Positions 44,454-54,418 of a DNA stretch of 64,000 nucleotides are shown one piece after another. The first letter of the stretch is position 1; each line of letters begins with the position of its first letter. Both the position numbers and the translations under genes were made by a program. The stretch covers positions 1-64,000 of the forward strand of contig CANJWZ010000004.1 in assembly GCA_947478725.1 (NCBI GenBank). Reading direction: 5' to 3'. Under the pieces are notes generated by a model, which had not been told where the DNA came from, did not search any database, and saw only the letters and a list, made by a program, of their open reading frames with translations. This DNA is from Comamonadaceae bacterium (GTDB lineage: Bacteria; Pseudomonadota; Gammaproteobacteria; Burkholderiales; Burkholderiaceae_C).

Positions 44454-45593
44454 TCATTCCAAAAATTCAAAAGCCAAAAACTGCGTGATTTGCCGGGGAT
44501 TGAAGTTGTCGTCGCTGACAAACAGCAGCGTGCGCTTGCTCGGCTGGCCATCGAGTCCGGGCAAATTTGGCCCCCAGCACATGCCCTCGGTATTGTCCAG
44601 CCTGCTCAAAGCCGGGAAGCTGGCAAAGTCTGCCACCAGCGTTTTGGGCGCGGCGGTGTGGTTGCCGGGCTTGAGCGCTGTCAGGTTCAAGGTGTCTGAG
44701 CCTTGGCGGGTGTCAATCGTGTACAGCCGCATGGCGTTGCGCTCTTTGTCCCCCAGCCCGGCCATGTAAGCCCGTTCCAGCACCAGCATGCGATGCGCGT
44801 CCAGCATCAACACCTCAACCACGCCGTTGTCGGCGTCTGCCGTGGCAGGGGCGGGCGCACGGGGAATGGCGTCAGGCACATAGGCAATTTGCCGCACAGC
44901 TTTGCCCGTGGCGATGTCCATTTGCGTGAAGCGACACGGCCCGCCGGGCGCTTGTAGCGTCGGCTCTGGCCCGTCCTGGCGCAGCGCGGCTTCCATCGCC
45001 AACCAGGCGAACTGTCCATCGGGCGTGATGGTCAGCCCCTCAAGGGTTTTATTGATGCGCGAACCACTCAAGGGGCCAAAGCCAAGCATGGCGGGCAGCT
45101 CAAAGGTGCGCACCAGTGTGCCGTCCCGCCGGGTTTGTTGCAGGCTGGGCGGCGCCAGCAGCAGCGCGTTGCCTTCGCTCGTCCACAGCAGGCTCTGGCT
45201 TGGTGCATGCCAGCGGATGGCTTCCGGGTCAGGCGATGTCAGGCCTTGCAAATACGTCACGCCGGTCAGCTCAATCCTGAATTCAAGGTCGCCCAGTTTG
45301 TCAGCGGTCATCGCCAGTCGCGCCGTGTAAAAGCGCGGCGGGCTCTGGCTGCCGCCGTCGTCACTGAGCAAATACAAAATGCCGCTGGCCGCATCAAAGT
45401 CTATGCCCGACAGGCCGCCCACGGTGCTGTTTTGGTATTGCAGCTTGTGCGGCAAACGCGTCTCGCCAATCAGTCGCAGCCGGGGCACAGGCGTCGTCGC
45501 TTGCGACCTGGCGCAGCCAGTCAGGACGGCCGCGCCTGAGCCGGCCAGAAACTGGCGGCGGCTAAAGAAGGTGAAGGGCTGGGGCTTTGTCAT
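44454..45593 (-). CDS. Phytase-like esterase family Tat lipoprotein
   Basis: The 379-residue protein has a twin-arginine leader (SRRQFLAGSG) ending in a lipobox VLTGC (C27). A beta-propeller-like domain of the 'esterase-like activity of phytase' family (PF13449) follows: GGLSGIDFDAASGILYLLSDD, LEGLTITPDG and LVLERAYM. A secreted phosphatase/esterase role is the usual annotation, but activity is rarely tested. It diverges from glpK and precedes proC. Confidence 0.82.
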   Translation of the reverse strand: MTKPQPFTFFSRRQFLAGSGAAVLTGCARSQATTPVPRLRLIGETRLPHKLQYQNSTVGGLSGIDFDAASGILYLLSDDGGSQSPPRFYTARLAMTADKLGDLEFRIELTGVTYLQGLTSPDPEAIRWHAPSQSLLWTSEGNALLLAPPSLQQTRRDGTLVRTFELPAMLGFGPLSGSRINKTLEGLTITPDGQFAWLAMEAALRQDGPEPTLQAPGGPCRFTQMDIATGKAVRQIAYVPDAIPRAPAPATADADNGVVEVLMLDAHRMLVLERAYMAGLGDKERNAMRLYTIDTRQGSDTLNLTALKPGNHTAAPKTLVADFASFPALSRLDNTEGMCWGPNLPGLDGQPSKRTLLFVSDDNFNPRQITQFLAFEFLE

Positions 45594-45673
45594 GCATGGC
45601 ATGTTAGCCCGGGCCTCTGACATGGGGAAGACGACACACCAGCACCCGCGCCGCTTGCGCTACGCTTGGGGCC

Positions 45674-47230
45674 ATGCGCTACATCCTTGCACTTGACCAG
45701 GGCACCACCTCATCGCGGGCCATGCTGTTTGACCACTCTGGCGCGGTGGTGGCGCTAGAGCAGGCTGAATTTACCCAAATCTTCCCGCAGCCGGGCTGGG
45801 TCGAACACGATGCGCAAGAAATCTGGCAAAGCCAGCTGAAAACCGCGCAAAAGTGCCTGAAAAAAGCTTCAAATCAGCCTCTAGACCAATCAATAAAGGC
45901 GCAAGATGATCCTGATTTAATAGCGTCGTCAAAGACTGAAATACTCGCCATCGGCGTCACCAACCAGCGTGAAACCACCGTGCTGTGGGACCGGCAAACC
46001 GGCCAGCCGCTGGCCAACGCCATCGTCTGGCAAGACCGCCGCACCGCCGGCCGCTGCGACGAACTGCGCGACCAAGGCTTCGCCGGGCTGATTCAGCAAA
46101 AAACCGGACTGGTGCTGGACGCGTACTTTTCAGCCACCAAGCTGGCCTGGCTGCTCGACAACATTCCCGGCGCGCGCGCCCGGGCTGACAAGGGCGAGCT
46201 GGCGTTTGGCACGATGGACTCGTGGCTGATCTGGAACCTGACGGGTGGCAAGACGCACGTCACGGACGCCAGCAACGCATCGCGCACCCTGCTGTTTAAC
46301 ATCCACACGATGCAGTGGGACGACGAGTTGTTGACGCTTTTCAACATCCCGCCATCGTTGCTGCCAAAAGTCGTCCCCAGCAGCGGCGTGGTGGGCGTGA
46401 GTGATGACTCACTTTTCGGTGCTTCCCTGCCGATTGCGGGCATTGCAGGTGACCAGCAGGCGGCTACCTTTGGGCAGGCCTGCCTCAAACCCGGTATGGC
46501 CAAAAACACCTACGGTACCGGCTGCTTCATGTTGATGAACACCGGCACCCAAAGCGTCGTATCTAAAAACAAACTCCTCAGCACGGTGGGCTGGCAGCTT
46601 GATGTCAGCGGAAAAAGGGCCACGACTTACTGCCTGGAAGGCAGCGTTTTCATGGGCGGTGCCACCATTCAGTGGCTGCGCGACGGCCTGCAAATCATTG
46701 ATTCGGCGGCTGAAGTACAAGCCTTGGCCGAGTCTGTACCCGACAGCGGCGACGTGTATCTGGTCCCCGCCTTCACCGGCTTGGGCACACCCAACTGGGA
46801 CCCTTATGCGCGCGGCGCGATGTTGGGGCTAACTCGCGGCACAACCCGAGCCCATATTGCGCGTGCTGCGCTAGAAGCCATCGCCCTGCAAAGCGCAGAC
46901 GTCTTCACCGCTATGAGCCAGGACGCGGGCGTTGGCCTGAAAGAGCTGCGGGTAGACGGCGGCGCATCCGCCAACGACCTGCTGATGCAAATGCAGGCTG
47001 ACTTTTCAGGCGTACCGGTGGTGCGCCCCAAAGTGACACAAACCACCGCCCTGGGCGCAGCTTATTTGGCCGGGCTGGCGGTGGGTTTTTGGTCTGGCGT
47101 GGATGAAATAGCCAGGAAATGGCAAATCGACCGCTGCTTTGAACCCCAAATAAGCCCAGACTTAAGGGCCGCCAAGCTGGCGCGCTGGCACAAGGCGCTG
47201 GCGCGCGCTGGGGACTGGGCTGAGGAATGA
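45674..47230 (+). CDS. glpK: GlpK, glycerol kinase
   Basis: GlpK phosphorylates glycerol to sn-glycerol 3-phosphate. The FGGY-family features are intact: [15 protein letters not shown] (5-19), [51 protein letters not shown] and [15 protein letters not shown]. Length is 518 residues, about 16 more than E. coli GlpK. The extra residues sit before ITNQRETT-type sequence and are encoded by repeat copy F (residues 65-85). No glpF or glpD gene is adjacent, unlike many glp operons. Confidence 0.94.
   Translation: MRYILALDQGTTSSRAMLFDHSGAVVALEQAEFTQIFPQPGWVEHDAQEIWQSQLKTAQKCLKKASNQPLDQSIKAQDDPDLIASSKTEILAIGVTNQRETTVLWDRQTGQPLANAIVWQDRRTAGRCDELRDQGFAGLIQQKTGLVLDAYFSATKLAWLLDNIPGARARADKGELAFGTMDSWLIWNLTGGKTHVTDASNASRTLLFNIHTMQWDDELLTLFNIPPSLLPKVVPSSGVVGVSDDSLFGASLPIAGIAGDQQAATFGQACLKPGMAKNTYGTGCFMLMNTGTQSVVSKNKLLSTVGWQLDVSGKRATTYCLEGSVFMGGATIQWLRDGLQIIDSAAEVQALAESVPDSGDVYLVPAFTGLGTPNWDPYARGAMLGLTRGTTRAHIARAALEAIALQSADVFTAMSQDAGVGLKELRVDGGASANDLLMQMQADFSGVPVVRPKVTQTTALGAAYLAGLAVGFWSGVDEIARKWQIDRCFEPQISPDLRAAKLARWHKALARAGDWAEE
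45867..45928 (+). repeat. Dispersed ~60-bp repeat, copy F (inside glpK)
   Basis: The copy reads GCTTCAAATCAGCCTCTAG, ACCAATCAATAAAGGCGC, then GATTTAATAGCG. Its first half is nearly the same as the intergenic copies. In frame it encodes [20 protein letters not shown], an insertion in a surface linker of glycerol kinase absent from E. coli GlpK. Confidence 0.7.
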
Positions 47231-47233
47231 TGG

Positions 47234-47297
47234 TTTGCTATAAATAAAGGAGCTAATGGGCCCATTATTTATTGGCCTAGGGGCTAATTCGATACCT
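47234..47297 (-). repeat. Dispersed ~60-bp repeat, copy G (intergenic)
   Basis: Inverted copy: on the minus strand it reads AATTAGCCCC, TAGGCCAATAAATAATGGG, CCCATTAGCTCC and TTTATAGCAAA. The centre TAATGGGCCCATTA is a perfect 14-bp palindrome. It aligns closely with copy H. It lies 3 bp beyond the glpK stop. Confidence 0.75.
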
Positions 47298-47305
47298 AAA
47301 AGCGG

Positions 47306-47327
47306 CCTATTTGAGTGTCAAAATAGG
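47306..47327 (+). terminator. Hairpin downstream of glpK, possible terminator
   Basis: CCTATTTGA, loop GTG, TCAAAATAGG form a stem of about nine pairs with one bulge, followed by GTTTCAGG rather than a long T run. It is a weak candidate for intrinsic termination of glpK. Confidence 0.3.
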
Positions 47328-47605
47328 TTTCAGGCCGGCTCTTCAGTGCGGCTTTTGCGGTCAGGTTTGGACACGCCAGAGCTGTGAAAGATGTACTGGC
47401 TCGCCCGACCCCCGGTTGCTTTTTCAAGATGCTGCGCTGGCCAAGTTTCTGGTAGCGCCAATTACAGCGGCAGTTGCAGCACTTTTGCAACAAAAAAAGG
47501 GCGTTGTCCCTGCTTTGGCAGCGGTTTCGGACCTTCGTGACCAGTATTTACGCTCGCCAGAATGACGCTGTGCTATTTTTTATAGGGTTTTGACGCTGAG
47601 GGGTG

Positions 47606-47633
47606 TTGACAACGATCCAAACTTGGGTAATAC
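47606..47633 (+). promoter_or_regulatory. Sigma-70 promoter for the rplN (spc) operon
   Basis: TTGACA (47606-47611), a 16-bp spacer and TAATAC (47628-47633) form a near-consensus promoter. It is the strongest candidate in the gap before rplN and would give a leader of about 160 nt. Confidence 0.6.
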
Positions 47634-47797
47634 TCGCAGGCTTCGCTTGAAAAAGTGAAGACTAAGACAATAGCCTAATGGAAGCTCTGCAAGTGGTTTG
47701 CAGGGTGGACGACAGGCCCAAGACTGATTGGCTTGACAAAGCTCCGCGACGAAAAACGGATTTTTGCCTTGCCGGTGCAAGTTGGGAACACATTTAA

Positions 47798-48166
47798 ATG
47801 ATTCAAACGCAATCCAAACTCGATGTTGCTGACAATACGGGTGCCAAATCCGTGATGTGCATCAAAGTGCTGGGCGGCTCCAAGCGCCGCTATGCCAGCG
47901 TTGGTGACGTCATCAAAGTCAGCATCAAAGAAGCTGCACCCCGTGGCCGTGTCAAAAAAGGCGAGGTCTACAGCGCTGTGGTGGTTCGCACCGCCAAGGG
48001 CATTCGCCGCGGTGATGGCTCGCTGGTCAAATTCGACGGCAATGCAGCAGTGTTGCTTAACGCCAAGCTGGAGCCCATCGGCACCCGCATCTTCGGACCA
48101 GTGACGCGCGAACTGCGCACTGAAAAGTTCATGAAGATCGTGTCCCTGGCTCCTGAAGTTCTGTAA
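47798..48166 (+). CDS. rplN: 50S ribosomal protein L14
   Basis: The 122-residue protein begins [20 protein letters not shown], the invariant L14 start, and ends [10 protein letters not shown]. It binds 23S rRNA at the subunit interface. It is the first gene of a long ribosomal operon here, not preceded by rpsQ, and follows its own promoter. Confidence 0.97.
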   Translation: MIQTQSKLDVADNTGAKSVMCIKVLGGSKRRYASVGDVIKVSIKEAAPRGRVKKGEVYSAVVVRTAKGIRRGDGSLVKFDGNAAVLLNAKLEPIGTRIFGPVTRELRTEKFMKIVSLAPEVL

Positions 48167-48175
48167 AGGCAGGTC

Positions 48176-48496
48176 ATGAACAAAATTCGCAAAGGTGACG
48201 AAATCATCGTCATCGCAGGTCGGGACAAAGGCAAGCGCGGCACCATAACGCAGCGCACCGACGACGCTTATGTGCTGGTTGAGGGTATCAACATGGTGAA
48301 AAAACACACCAAGCCGAACCCACTTAAAGGCACCACCGGCGGTATCGTTCAAAAAAGCATGCCGATTCACCAGTCCAACATCGCCATTTTTAATGCGGCG
48401 TCTGGTCAGGCTGATCGCGTAGGTATCAAGCTGTTGGCTGACGGCAAAAAAGTGCGCGTCTTCAAGTCCAGCGGCGACGAAATCAAGGCTGCCTGA
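48176..48496 (+). CDS. rplX: 50S ribosomal protein L24
   Basis: The 106-residue protein contains the KOW motif in [18 protein letters not shown] (residues 7-24) and the [11 protein letters not shown] loop. L24 is an early assembly protein of the large subunit. It starts 9 bp after rplN with AGG at 48171-48173 as ribosome binding site. Confidence 0.97.
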   Translation: MNKIRKGDEIIVIAGRDKGKRGTITQRTDDAYVLVEGINMVKKHTKPNPLKGTTGGIVQKSMPIHQSNIAIFNAASGQADRVGIKLLADGKKVRVFKSSGDEIKAA

Positions 48497-48509
48497 ATAG
48501 GTAAACAGA

Positions 48510-49082
48510 ATGGCTAAAACAATTACACAACAAGCTGCGACTCAGGCTCGCCTGCAGACGCAGTTCCGCGAAAAAATCGCACCGGCCCTGATTGAAAAAT
48601 TTGGCTACAAGTCGCCAATGCAGGTTCCCCGCATCACCAAGATCACGCTCAATATGGGTGTGAGCGAAGCGGTGGCCGACAAGAAGGTCATGGACAGCGC
48701 TGTTGGCGATATGACCAAAATTGCGGGCCAAAAACCTGTCGTGACCAAGGCTAAAAAGGCTATCGCCGGTTTCAAAATCCGTGAAGACCTGCCCATCGGT
48801 TGCATGGTGACCCTGCGCGGCGTCAAGATGTACGAATTCCTGGACCGTTTTGTGACCGTGGCTCTGCCGCGTGTTCGTGACTTCCGCGGAATTTCTGGTC
48901 GCGCTTTCGACGGCCGTGGCAACTACAACATCGGCGTGAAAGAGCAGATCATTTTTCCTGAGATTGAATACGACAAGGTTGATGCCTTGCGCGGACTCAA
49001 CATCAGCATCACCACAACGGCCAAGACCGATGAAGAGTGCAAAGCCCTTCTGACCGCTTTCCGTTTTCCGTTCAAGAACTGA
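48510..49082 (+). CDS. rplE: 50S ribosomal protein L5
   Basis: The 190-residue protein is L5, the 5S rRNA- and tRNA-contacting protein. Signatures are [29 protein letters not shown] and [19 protein letters not shown]. Compared with E. coli L5 (179 residues) it has a short N-terminal extension ([16 protein letters not shown]), common in this family of bacteria. Confidence 0.97.
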   Translation: MAKTITQQAATQARLQTQFREKIAPALIEKFGYKSPMQVPRITKITLNMGVSEAVADKKVMDSAVGDMTKIAGQKPVVTKAKKAIAGFKIREDLPIGCMVTLRGVKMYEFLDRFVTVALPRVRDFRGISGRAFDGRGNYNIGVKEQIIFPEIEYDKVDALRGLNISITTTAKTDEECKALLTAFRFPFKN

Positions 49083-49091
49083 GGCTCTCGC

Positions 49092-49397
49092 ATGTCAAAA
49101 CAAGCATTGCTGCAACGCGAAATCAAGCGCGACAAGTTGGTCGCCAAGTTTGCCAAAAAACACGCAGAACTCAAGAAGACGTCCAACGACTTCAAGCGCA
49201 CCGACGACGAGCGCGCTCTGGCCCGTTTGGAGTTACAAAAGTTGCCCCGCAACGCCAACCCTACCCGCCAGCGTAACCGCTGCGCGATCACGGGTCGTCC
49301 GCGTGGTACGTTCCGTCAATTCGGCTTGGCTCGCGCCAAGATCCGCGAGTTGGCATTTGCTGGTGATATCCCCGGTATCACCAAAGCAAGCTGGTAA
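49092..49397 (+). CDS. rpsN: 30S ribosomal protein S14
   Basis: The 101-residue S14 is the zinc-free (C-minus) long form: it lacks paired CxxC motifs and has the insert typical of proteobacteria. The C-terminal signature [20 protein letters not shown] is intact. Confidence 0.97.
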   Translation: MSKQALLQREIKRDKLVAKFAKKHAELKKTSNDFKRTDDERALARLELQKLPRNANPTRQRNRCAITGRPRGTFRQFGLARAKIRELAFAGDIPGITKASW

Positions 49398-49415
49398 GCA
49401 TAGGAGAACCGCAAA

Positions 49416-49811
49416 ATGAGTATGAGTGATCCTATTGCCGACATGCTGACACGCATTCGGAACGCACAAATGGTTGAAAAGGCTGTTGTTCAGGTGCCGT
49501 CGTCCAAAGTCAAAGTCGCCATCGCGCAGGTTTTGAAAGACGAGGGCTACATCGATGGCTTCTCGATCAAACTAGACGACGGCAAGTCACAGCTGGAAAT
49601 CGCCCTGAAGTACTACGCAGGCAAGCCCGTGATTGAGCGCATCGAGCGCGTCAGCCGCCCTGGCCTTCGTGTGTACAAAGGCCATGGGGCCATTCCTCAG
49701 GTCATGAATGGCTTGGGTGTGGCAATTGTCACGACGCCACAAGGCGTTATGACTGATCGCAAAGCGCGCGCTACCGGTATCGGTGGTGAAGTGCTTTGCT
49801 ACGTAGCTTAA
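49416..49811 (+). CDS. rpsH: 30S ribosomal protein S8
   Basis: The 131-residue protein starts [18 protein letters not shown] and ends with the S8 signature [18 protein letters not shown] followed by GGEVLCYVA. In E. coli S8 represses the spc operon by binding mRNA at rplE; no such site was verified here. Confidence 0.97.
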   Translation: MSMSDPIADMLTRIRNAQMVEKAVVQVPSSKVKVAIAQVLKDEGYIDGFSIKLDDGKSQLEIALKYYAGKPVIERIERVSRPGLRVYKGHGAIPQVMNGLGVAIVTTPQGVMTDRKARATGIGGEVLCYVA

Positions 49812-49835
49812 TCGCGGCATTGAGGAGTAACTGAA

Positions 49836-50369
49836 ATGTCCCGTGTAGGAAAAATGCCAGTGTCTGTACCAGCCGGTGTGGATGTGGTAATTAAACAAGA
49901 CCAGATCAATGTCAAAGGCACCCTCGGTGCCCTGGCTCTGGCTCAAAATGCGCTCGTCACCATCACTCAAGATGGCGGCAAGCTGAGCTTTGCACCTGCG
50001 AACGAGTCGCGTGAAGCCAATGCCATGTCGGGCACCATGCGTCAGCTGGTCAATAACATGGTGGTCGGCGTGACCAAGGGCTTTGAGAAAAAGCTGAGCC
50101 TGGTTGGCGTGGGTTACAAGGCGGCCGCAGCAGGTACCAAATTAAACCTGACTGTGGGCTATTCGCACCCTGTGGATTTCGTGATGCCAGCCGGTATCAC
50201 TGTTGCCACGCCAACGCCAACTGAAATTGTGATCAAGGGTTCTGACCGCCAGCGTGTTGGCCAGATCGCAGCTGAAGTTCGTGCTGTTCGTCCCCCTGAG
50301 CCTTACAAGGGCAAGGGCATCCGCTATGTGGATGAGAAGATCACGATCAAAGAAACCAAGAAGAAATAA
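49836..50369 (+). CDS. rplF: 50S ribosomal protein L6
   Basis: The 177-residue protein starts [15 protein letters not shown] and ends with the L6 signature [20 protein letters not shown]. Both L6 repeats are present. L6 stabilises the factor-binding region of the large subunit. Confidence 0.97.
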   Translation: MSRVGKMPVSVPAGVDVVIKQDQINVKGTLGALALAQNALVTITQDGGKLSFAPANESREANAMSGTMRQLVNNMVVGVTKGFEKKLSLVGVGYKAAAAGTKLNLTVGYSHPVDFVMPAGITVATPTPTEIVIKGSDRQRVGQIAAEVRAVRPPEPYKGKGIRYVDEKITIKETKKK

Positions 50370-50380
50370 GGAGCTGCATC

Positions 50381-50746
50381 ATGTTGACCAAAAAAGAGCA
50401 GCGCCTGCGTCGTTCACGTCAAACCCGGATCCGCATCGCCACGCAAGGTGTTGCCCGTTTGACGGTAAACCGCACCAACCTGCACATTTATGCCAGCGTC
50501 ATTTCTGGCGACGGCTCCAAAGTTTTGGCTGCCGCGTCTACCGCAGAGGTCGAAGTCCGCAAGGAAATTGGCACCTCTGGCAAGGGTGGCAATGTTGCCG
50601 CTGCGCAAGTCATCGGCAAGCGCATTGCTGAAAAGGCAAAGGCTGCTGGTGTCGACAAAGTTGCGTTTGACCGTGCTGGTTTTGCGTACCATGGCCGCGT
50701 GAAAGCGCTGGCTGATGCAGCCCGCGAAGCCGGCCTGCAGTTTTAA
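50381..50746 (+). CDS. rplR: 50S ribosomal protein L18
   Basis: The 121-residue 5S rRNA-binding protein starts [19 protein letters not shown] with the usual basic N-terminus and ends [17 protein letters not shown]. Spacing to rplF is 11 bp with AAGGAG at 50369-50374. Confidence 0.97.
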   Translation: MLTKKEQRLRRSRQTRIRIATQGVARLTVNRTNLHIYASVISGDGSKVLAAASTAEVEVRKEIGTSGKGGNVAAAQVIGKRIAEKAKAAGVDKVAFDRAGFAYHGRVKALADAAREAGLQF

Positions 50747-50764
50747 GAAGATTGGAATAGACGT

Positions 50765-51283
50765 ATGGCCAAGTTTCAAGCTAAATCAGCAAACGACGCT
50801 CCAGACGATGGTCTGAAGGAAAAGATGATCGCGGTCAACCGCGTGACCAAAGTGGTGAAGGGTGGCCGTATTCTCGGTTTCGCCGCTCTGACGGTGGTCG
50901 GCGATGGCGATGGCCGTGTTGGCATGGGTAAAGGCAAGTCAAAAGAGGTGCCTGCTGCCGTTCAAAAAGCCATGGAAGAAGCGCGTCGTAATTTGAATAA
51001 GGTGTCGTTGAAGAATGGCACGATCCATCACAAGGTGTCGGGTCACTGGGGTGCCGCAAACGTCATGATGATGCCGGCAGCCAAGGGCACAGGCATCATT
51101 GCTGGCGGCCCGATGCGCGCTGTTTTTGAGGTCATGGGCATCACCGACATCGTGGCAAAAAGCCATGGCTCGAGCAACCCGTACAACATGGTGCGTGCAA
51201 CGTTGGATGCGCTTAACAAATCGACGACTGCTTCGGACATTGCGGCCAAGCGTGGTAAGTCAGTCGAAGAAATTTTCGGCTAA
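50765..51283 (+). CDS. rpsE: 30S ribosomal protein S5
   Basis: The 172-residue protein contains the S5 double-stranded RNA-binding domain signature [20 protein letters not shown] and the second domain [20 protein letters not shown]5 affects translational fidelity at the small-subunit entry channel. Confidence 0.97.
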   Translation: MAKFQAKSANDAPDDGLKEKMIAVNRVTKVVKGGRILGFAALTVVGDGDGRVGMGKGKSKEVPAAVQKAMEEARRNLNKVSLKNGTIHHKVSGHWGAANVMMMPAAKGTGIIAGGPMRAVFEVMGITDIVAKSHGSSNPYNMVRATLDALNKSTTASDIAAKRGKSVEEIFG

Positions 51284-51306
51284 AGCGACTGCTTGAGGAT
51301 CACAAA

Positions 51307-51489
51307 ATGACAACTGAAAACAAATTGAAAGTCCAGCTGGTTCGCAGCCCGATTGGCACCAAAGAGTCGCACCGCGCTACCGTGCGCGGTCTGGGCCTGC
51401 GCGGCGTCAACAGCGTCAGCGAGTTAGAGGACACACCCGCAGTGCGCGGCATGATCAACAAGATCGCGTACCTGGTCAAGATTGTCTGA
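51307..51489 (+). CDS. rpmD: 50S ribosomal protein L30
   Basis: The 60-residue protein ([21 protein letters not shown]... to ...[11 protein letters not shown]) is the short bacterial L30. It is placed between rpsE and rplO as in the standard spc operon. Confidence 0.97.
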   Translation: MTTENKLKVQLVRSPIGTKESHRATVRGLGLRGVNSVSELEDTPAVRGMINKIAYLVKIV

Positions 51490-51514
51490 GCTTGATGCTC
51501 AATAGGAATTCAAA

Positions 51515-51964
51515 ATGGAATTAAATGGAATCAAGCCTGGAGAAGGCGCCAAACATTACAAACGACGTGTAGGTCGTGGTATTGGTTCGGGCATCGGTAA
51601 AACAGCAGGCCGTGGGCACAAAGGTCAAAAATCGCGTGCGGGTGGTTACCACAAAGTTGGCTTTGAAGGCGGTCAGATGCCGATGCAGCGCCGGTTGCCC
51701 AAGCGTGGTTTTAAGTCACAGTTGCTGAAGTTCAATGCTGAAGTCAGCTTGTCGGCGCTGGAACTGCTCGGCTTGCCAGAAGTTGATTTGCTGGTGCTGA
51801 AAACCGCTGGTTTGGTTGGGCAACTCGCTAAAAATGTAAAAGTTATCAAGTCGGGTACGTTGACCAAAGCTGTGAAATTGAACGGTATCGGCGCTACTGC
51901 GGGCGCCAGAGCCATTATTGAAGCGGCCGGCGGCGTTATTTCCGCGCCCGTTGACGCCAAATAA
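51515..51964 (+). CDS. rplO: 50S ribosomal protein L15
   Basis: The 149-residue protein has the glycine/arginine-rich N-terminal extension [20 protein letters not shown] and the signature [18 protein letters not shown]. The start ATG 51515 follows GGAA at 51506-51509. Confidence 0.97.
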   Translation: MELNGIKPGEGAKHYKRRVGRGIGSGIGKTAGRGHKGQKSRAGGYHKVGFEGGQMPMQRRLPKRGFKSQLLKFNAEVSLSALELLGLPEVDLLVLKTAGLVGQLAKNVKVIKSGTLTKAVKLNGIGATAGARAIIEAAGGVISAPVDAK

Positions 51965-51983
51965 AGCAGTGACGGATTAACCA

Positions 51984-53303
51984 GTGGCAACCAACGCGGC
52001 TCAAATTGCAAAAACCGGCAAGTTCGGTGACTTGCGCAACCGCCTGATCTTTTTGCTATTGGCGCTGGTGGTGTACCGCGTTGGTGCACACATTCCAGTG
52101 CCAGGCATTGATCCTGGGCAGTTAAAAGAGTTGTTCAAAGGGCAGTCGGGCGGCATATTGAATCTATTCAATATGTTTTCTGGCGGGGCGTTGTCGCGGT
52201 TTACGGTTTTTGCATTGGGCATCATGCCCTATATTTCCGCGTCCATCATCATGCAGTTGCTCACGTATGTCTTGCCGACATTTGAGCAGTTGAAAAAAGA
52301 AGGTGAAAGCGGCCGCCGCAAAATTACGCAGTACACCCGCTACGGCACGCTGGGACTGGCATTGTTTCAGTCGATTGGTATTGCTGTTGCACTCGAGAGT
52401 TCTCCAGGGCTGGTACTGGTTCCGGGCTTTGGCTTTCGTATGACTGCTGTGGTCAGCTTGACTGCCGGTACCATGTTTTTGATGTGGCTGGGTGAGCAAA
52501 TCACCGAGCGTGGTTTGGGCAATGGAATATCAATTCTGATTTTTGCAGGTATTGCTGCTGGTTTGCCGAGTGCGGTCGGCGGTTTGCTTGAGTTGATTCG
52601 CACCGGTGCCATGAGTATTCTGGTTGCCATCGTCATCATTGCAGTGGTTGTGCTGGTCACTTACTTTGTCGTGTTTGTAGAGCGTGGTCAACGCAAGATT
52701 CTGGTGAATTACGCCAGGCGACAAGTGGGTAATAAGGTTTACGGCGGTCAGTCTTCGCACCTGCCTCTGAAGCTGAACATGGCTGGTGTGATCCCACCCA
52801 TCTTTGCTTCGTCCATTATTTTGTTGCCAGCGACTGTCGTGGGCTGGTTTAGCACCGGTGAAAGCATGCGTTGGCTGAAGGATATCGCTGGCACGCTAAC
52901 GCCAGGCCAGCCGATTTATGTGTTGCTGTATGCCAGTGCGATTGTGTTTTTCTGTTTTTTCTACACGGCGTTGGTATTTAACAGTCGAGAGACAGCGGAC
53001 AACTTGAAGAAAAGCGGCGCGTTTATTCCCGGTATTCGACCAGGCGACCAGACAGCGCGTTACATTGACAAAATTCTCGTTCGCTTGACATTGGCAGGTG
53101 CGGTTTACATCACCTTTGTGTGCCTGCTGCCTGAGTTTCTGATTTTGAAATATAACGTGCCGTTTTATTTTGGCGGCACGTCGTTGATGATCATCGTGGT
53201 CGTGACGATGGATTTCATGGCCCAGGTTCAGAATTACATGATGTCGCAGCAGTATGAGTCGTTGCTTAAAAAAGCAAACTTCAAAACAACGCTCGGCGGC
53301 TAG
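51984..53303 (+). CDS. secY: SecY, preprotein translocase channel subunit
   Basis: The 439-residue inner-membrane protein has ten transmembrane segments and forms the Sec translocon pore with SecE and SecG. Typical segments are [15 protein letters not shown], the plug-region [20 protein letters not shown], and [20 protein letters not shown] in the cytosolic C4 loop. It starts with GTG 51984. No infA lies between secY and rpmJ, unlike many betaproteobacterial spc operons. Confidence 0.97.
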   Translation: MATNAAQIAKTGKFGDLRNRLIFLLLALVVYRVGAHIPVPGIDPGQLKELFKGQSGGILNLFNMFSGGALSRFTVFALGIMPYISASIIMQLLTYVLPTFEQLKKEGESGRRKITQYTRYGTLGLALFQSIGIAVALESSPGLVLVPGFGFRMTAVVSLTAGTMFLMWLGEQITERGLGNGISILIFAGIAAGLPSAVGGLLELIRTGAMSILVAIVIIAVVVLVTYFVVFVERGQRKILVNYARRQVGNKVYGGQSSHLPLKLNMAGVIPPIFASSIILLPATVVGWFSTGESMRWLKDIAGTLTPGQPIYVLLYASAIVFFCFFYTALVFNSRETADNLKKSGAFIPGIRPGDQTARYIDKILVRLTLAGAVYITFVCLLPEFLILKYNVPFYFGGTSLMIIVVVTMDFMAQVQNYMMSQQYESLLKKANFKTTLGG

Positions 53304-53342
53304 TAAAGTTTAAGTTTTAGGATTAAGTTAAGGACAATGGAC

Positions 53343-53456
53343 ATGAAAGTTTCTGCTTCCGTCAAGAAAATTTGCCGCAACTGTAAAGTTATTCGGCGCA
53401 AGGGTGTCGTTCGCGTGATCTGCACAGACCCACGCCACAAACAGCGTCAAGGCTGA
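53343..53456 (+). CDS. rpmJ: 50S ribosomal protein L36
   Basis: The 37-residue protein begins [20 protein letters not shown] and contains the zinc-binding set C11, C14, C27 and H32 (CxxC...C...H). It is therefore the zinc-containing form. It sits between secY and rpsM. An ATG two codons upstream (53337) is in frame but gives an unusual N-terminus. Confidence 0.95.
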
Positions 53457-53480
53457 TTTCAAGAGTTTTAGAGGATTCAT

Positions 53481-53846
53481 ATGGCTCGTATCGCTGGTAT
53501 CAATATTCCGCCGCAGCAGCATGCTGAAATCGGCTTGACCGCAATTTTTGGCATTGGTCGCACGCGCGCTCGCAAAATTTGCGAAGCTTGTGACATCGCC
53601 TATTCCAAAAAGGTCAAAGACCTGACGGACGGTGATCTCGAAAAAATCCGTGACCAGATCGCTCTGTTCACCATCGAAGGTGATTTGCGTCGCGAAACCA
53701 CGATGAACATCAAACGTTTGATGGATATCGGTTGCTATCGTGGTTTCCGTCATCGCCGCGGTCTGCCCATGCGTGGTCAACGCACCCGCACGAACGCACG
53801 TACTCGCAAGGGTCCGCGCAAGGCCGCAGCGTCCCTGAAGAAATAA
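53481..53846 (+). CDS. rpsM: 30S ribosomal protein S13
   Basis: The 121-residue protein starts [20 protein letters not shown] and ends with [20 protein letters not shown]. It is the first gene of the alpha operon and contacts the P-site tRNA through its basic tail. Confidence 0.97.
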   Translation: MARIAGINIPPQQHAEIGLTAIFGIGRTRARKICEACDIAYSKKVKDLTDGDLEKIRDQIALFTIEGDLRRETTMNIKRLMDIGCYRGFRHRRGLPMRGQRTRTNARTRKGPRKAAASLKK

Positions 53847-53869
53847 GCAAGAGATAGGTAAAGAACACC

Positions 53870-54274
53870 ATGGCAAAAGCACAAAACAACGCGGCAGCGC
53901 AGCGCGTCCGCAAGAAAGTTCGCAAGAACGTTGCAGATGGCATCGCACACGTGCATGCATCGTTTAACAACACCATCATCATGATCACCGATCGCCAGGG
54001 AAATGCCTTGTCTTGGGCGTCATCCGGTGGTCAGGGCTTCAAGGGTTCGCGTAAATCGACGCCATTTGCAGCTCAGGTGGCTTCTGAAGTGGCGGGCCGT
54101 GCCGCGATTGAACAAGGCATCAAGAATCTTGACGTTGAAATCAAGGGCCCGGGTCCTGGTCGCGAGTCATCGGTTCGTGCGTTGGGCGCGTTGGGCATTC
54201 GCATCAACTCGATTGCTGACGTGACGCCGGTGCCGCATAACGGCTGCCGCCCCCAAAAGCGTCGTCGCATTTAA
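53870..54274 (+). CDS. rpsK: 30S ribosomal protein S11
   Basis: The 134-residue protein has the S11 core [20 protein letters not shown] and the C-terminal [17 protein letters not shown]. The following 144-bp gap before rpsD holds no gene. Confidence 0.97.
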   Translation: MAKAQNNAAAQRVRKKVRKNVADGIAHVHASFNNTIIMITDRQGNALSWASSGGQGFKGSRKSTPFAAQVASEVAGRAAIEQGIKNLDVEIKGPGPGRESSVRALGALGIRINSIADVTPVPHNGCRPQKRRRI

Positions 54275-54418
54275 TTTCGTTGTTTTGCGTCGCGACGCCG
54301 AATGGTCGTCATGGCAGCGAAACGTTTTACCAAAGCCCACCGCCGCTAGGTCAAAACTGTAAAGAGTTTTAGCCGAAGGCTCCTGCAGCAATGCAGCAGA
54401 TGACAAAAGGAAATTCAA

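Larger units (their letters stand above)
47231..47797. other. 567-bp intergenic region between glpK and rplN
   Basis: It holds repeat copy G (47234-47297), a hairpin at 47306-47327 that could end glpK transcription, and a strong sigma-70 promoter at 47606-47633 with a leader of about 160 nt for the rplN operon. An 84-codon frame at 47311-47565 has no recognisable domain and I do not call it a gene. The S10-operon genes (rpsJ to rpsQ) that precede rplN in many bacteria are not here. Confidence 0.6.

Noticed and set aside
47311-47565. 84-codon frame between glpK and rplN
   Set aside because: It has no recognised family or ribosome binding site, and its 5' end lies in the hairpin next to repeat copy G. 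It might be a gene remnant but cannot be supported.
47571-47590. GCTATTTTTTATAGG as a ninth repeat copy
   Set aside because: Only the terminal hairpin part resembles the family; the CCAATAAATA and GGCC blocks are absent.
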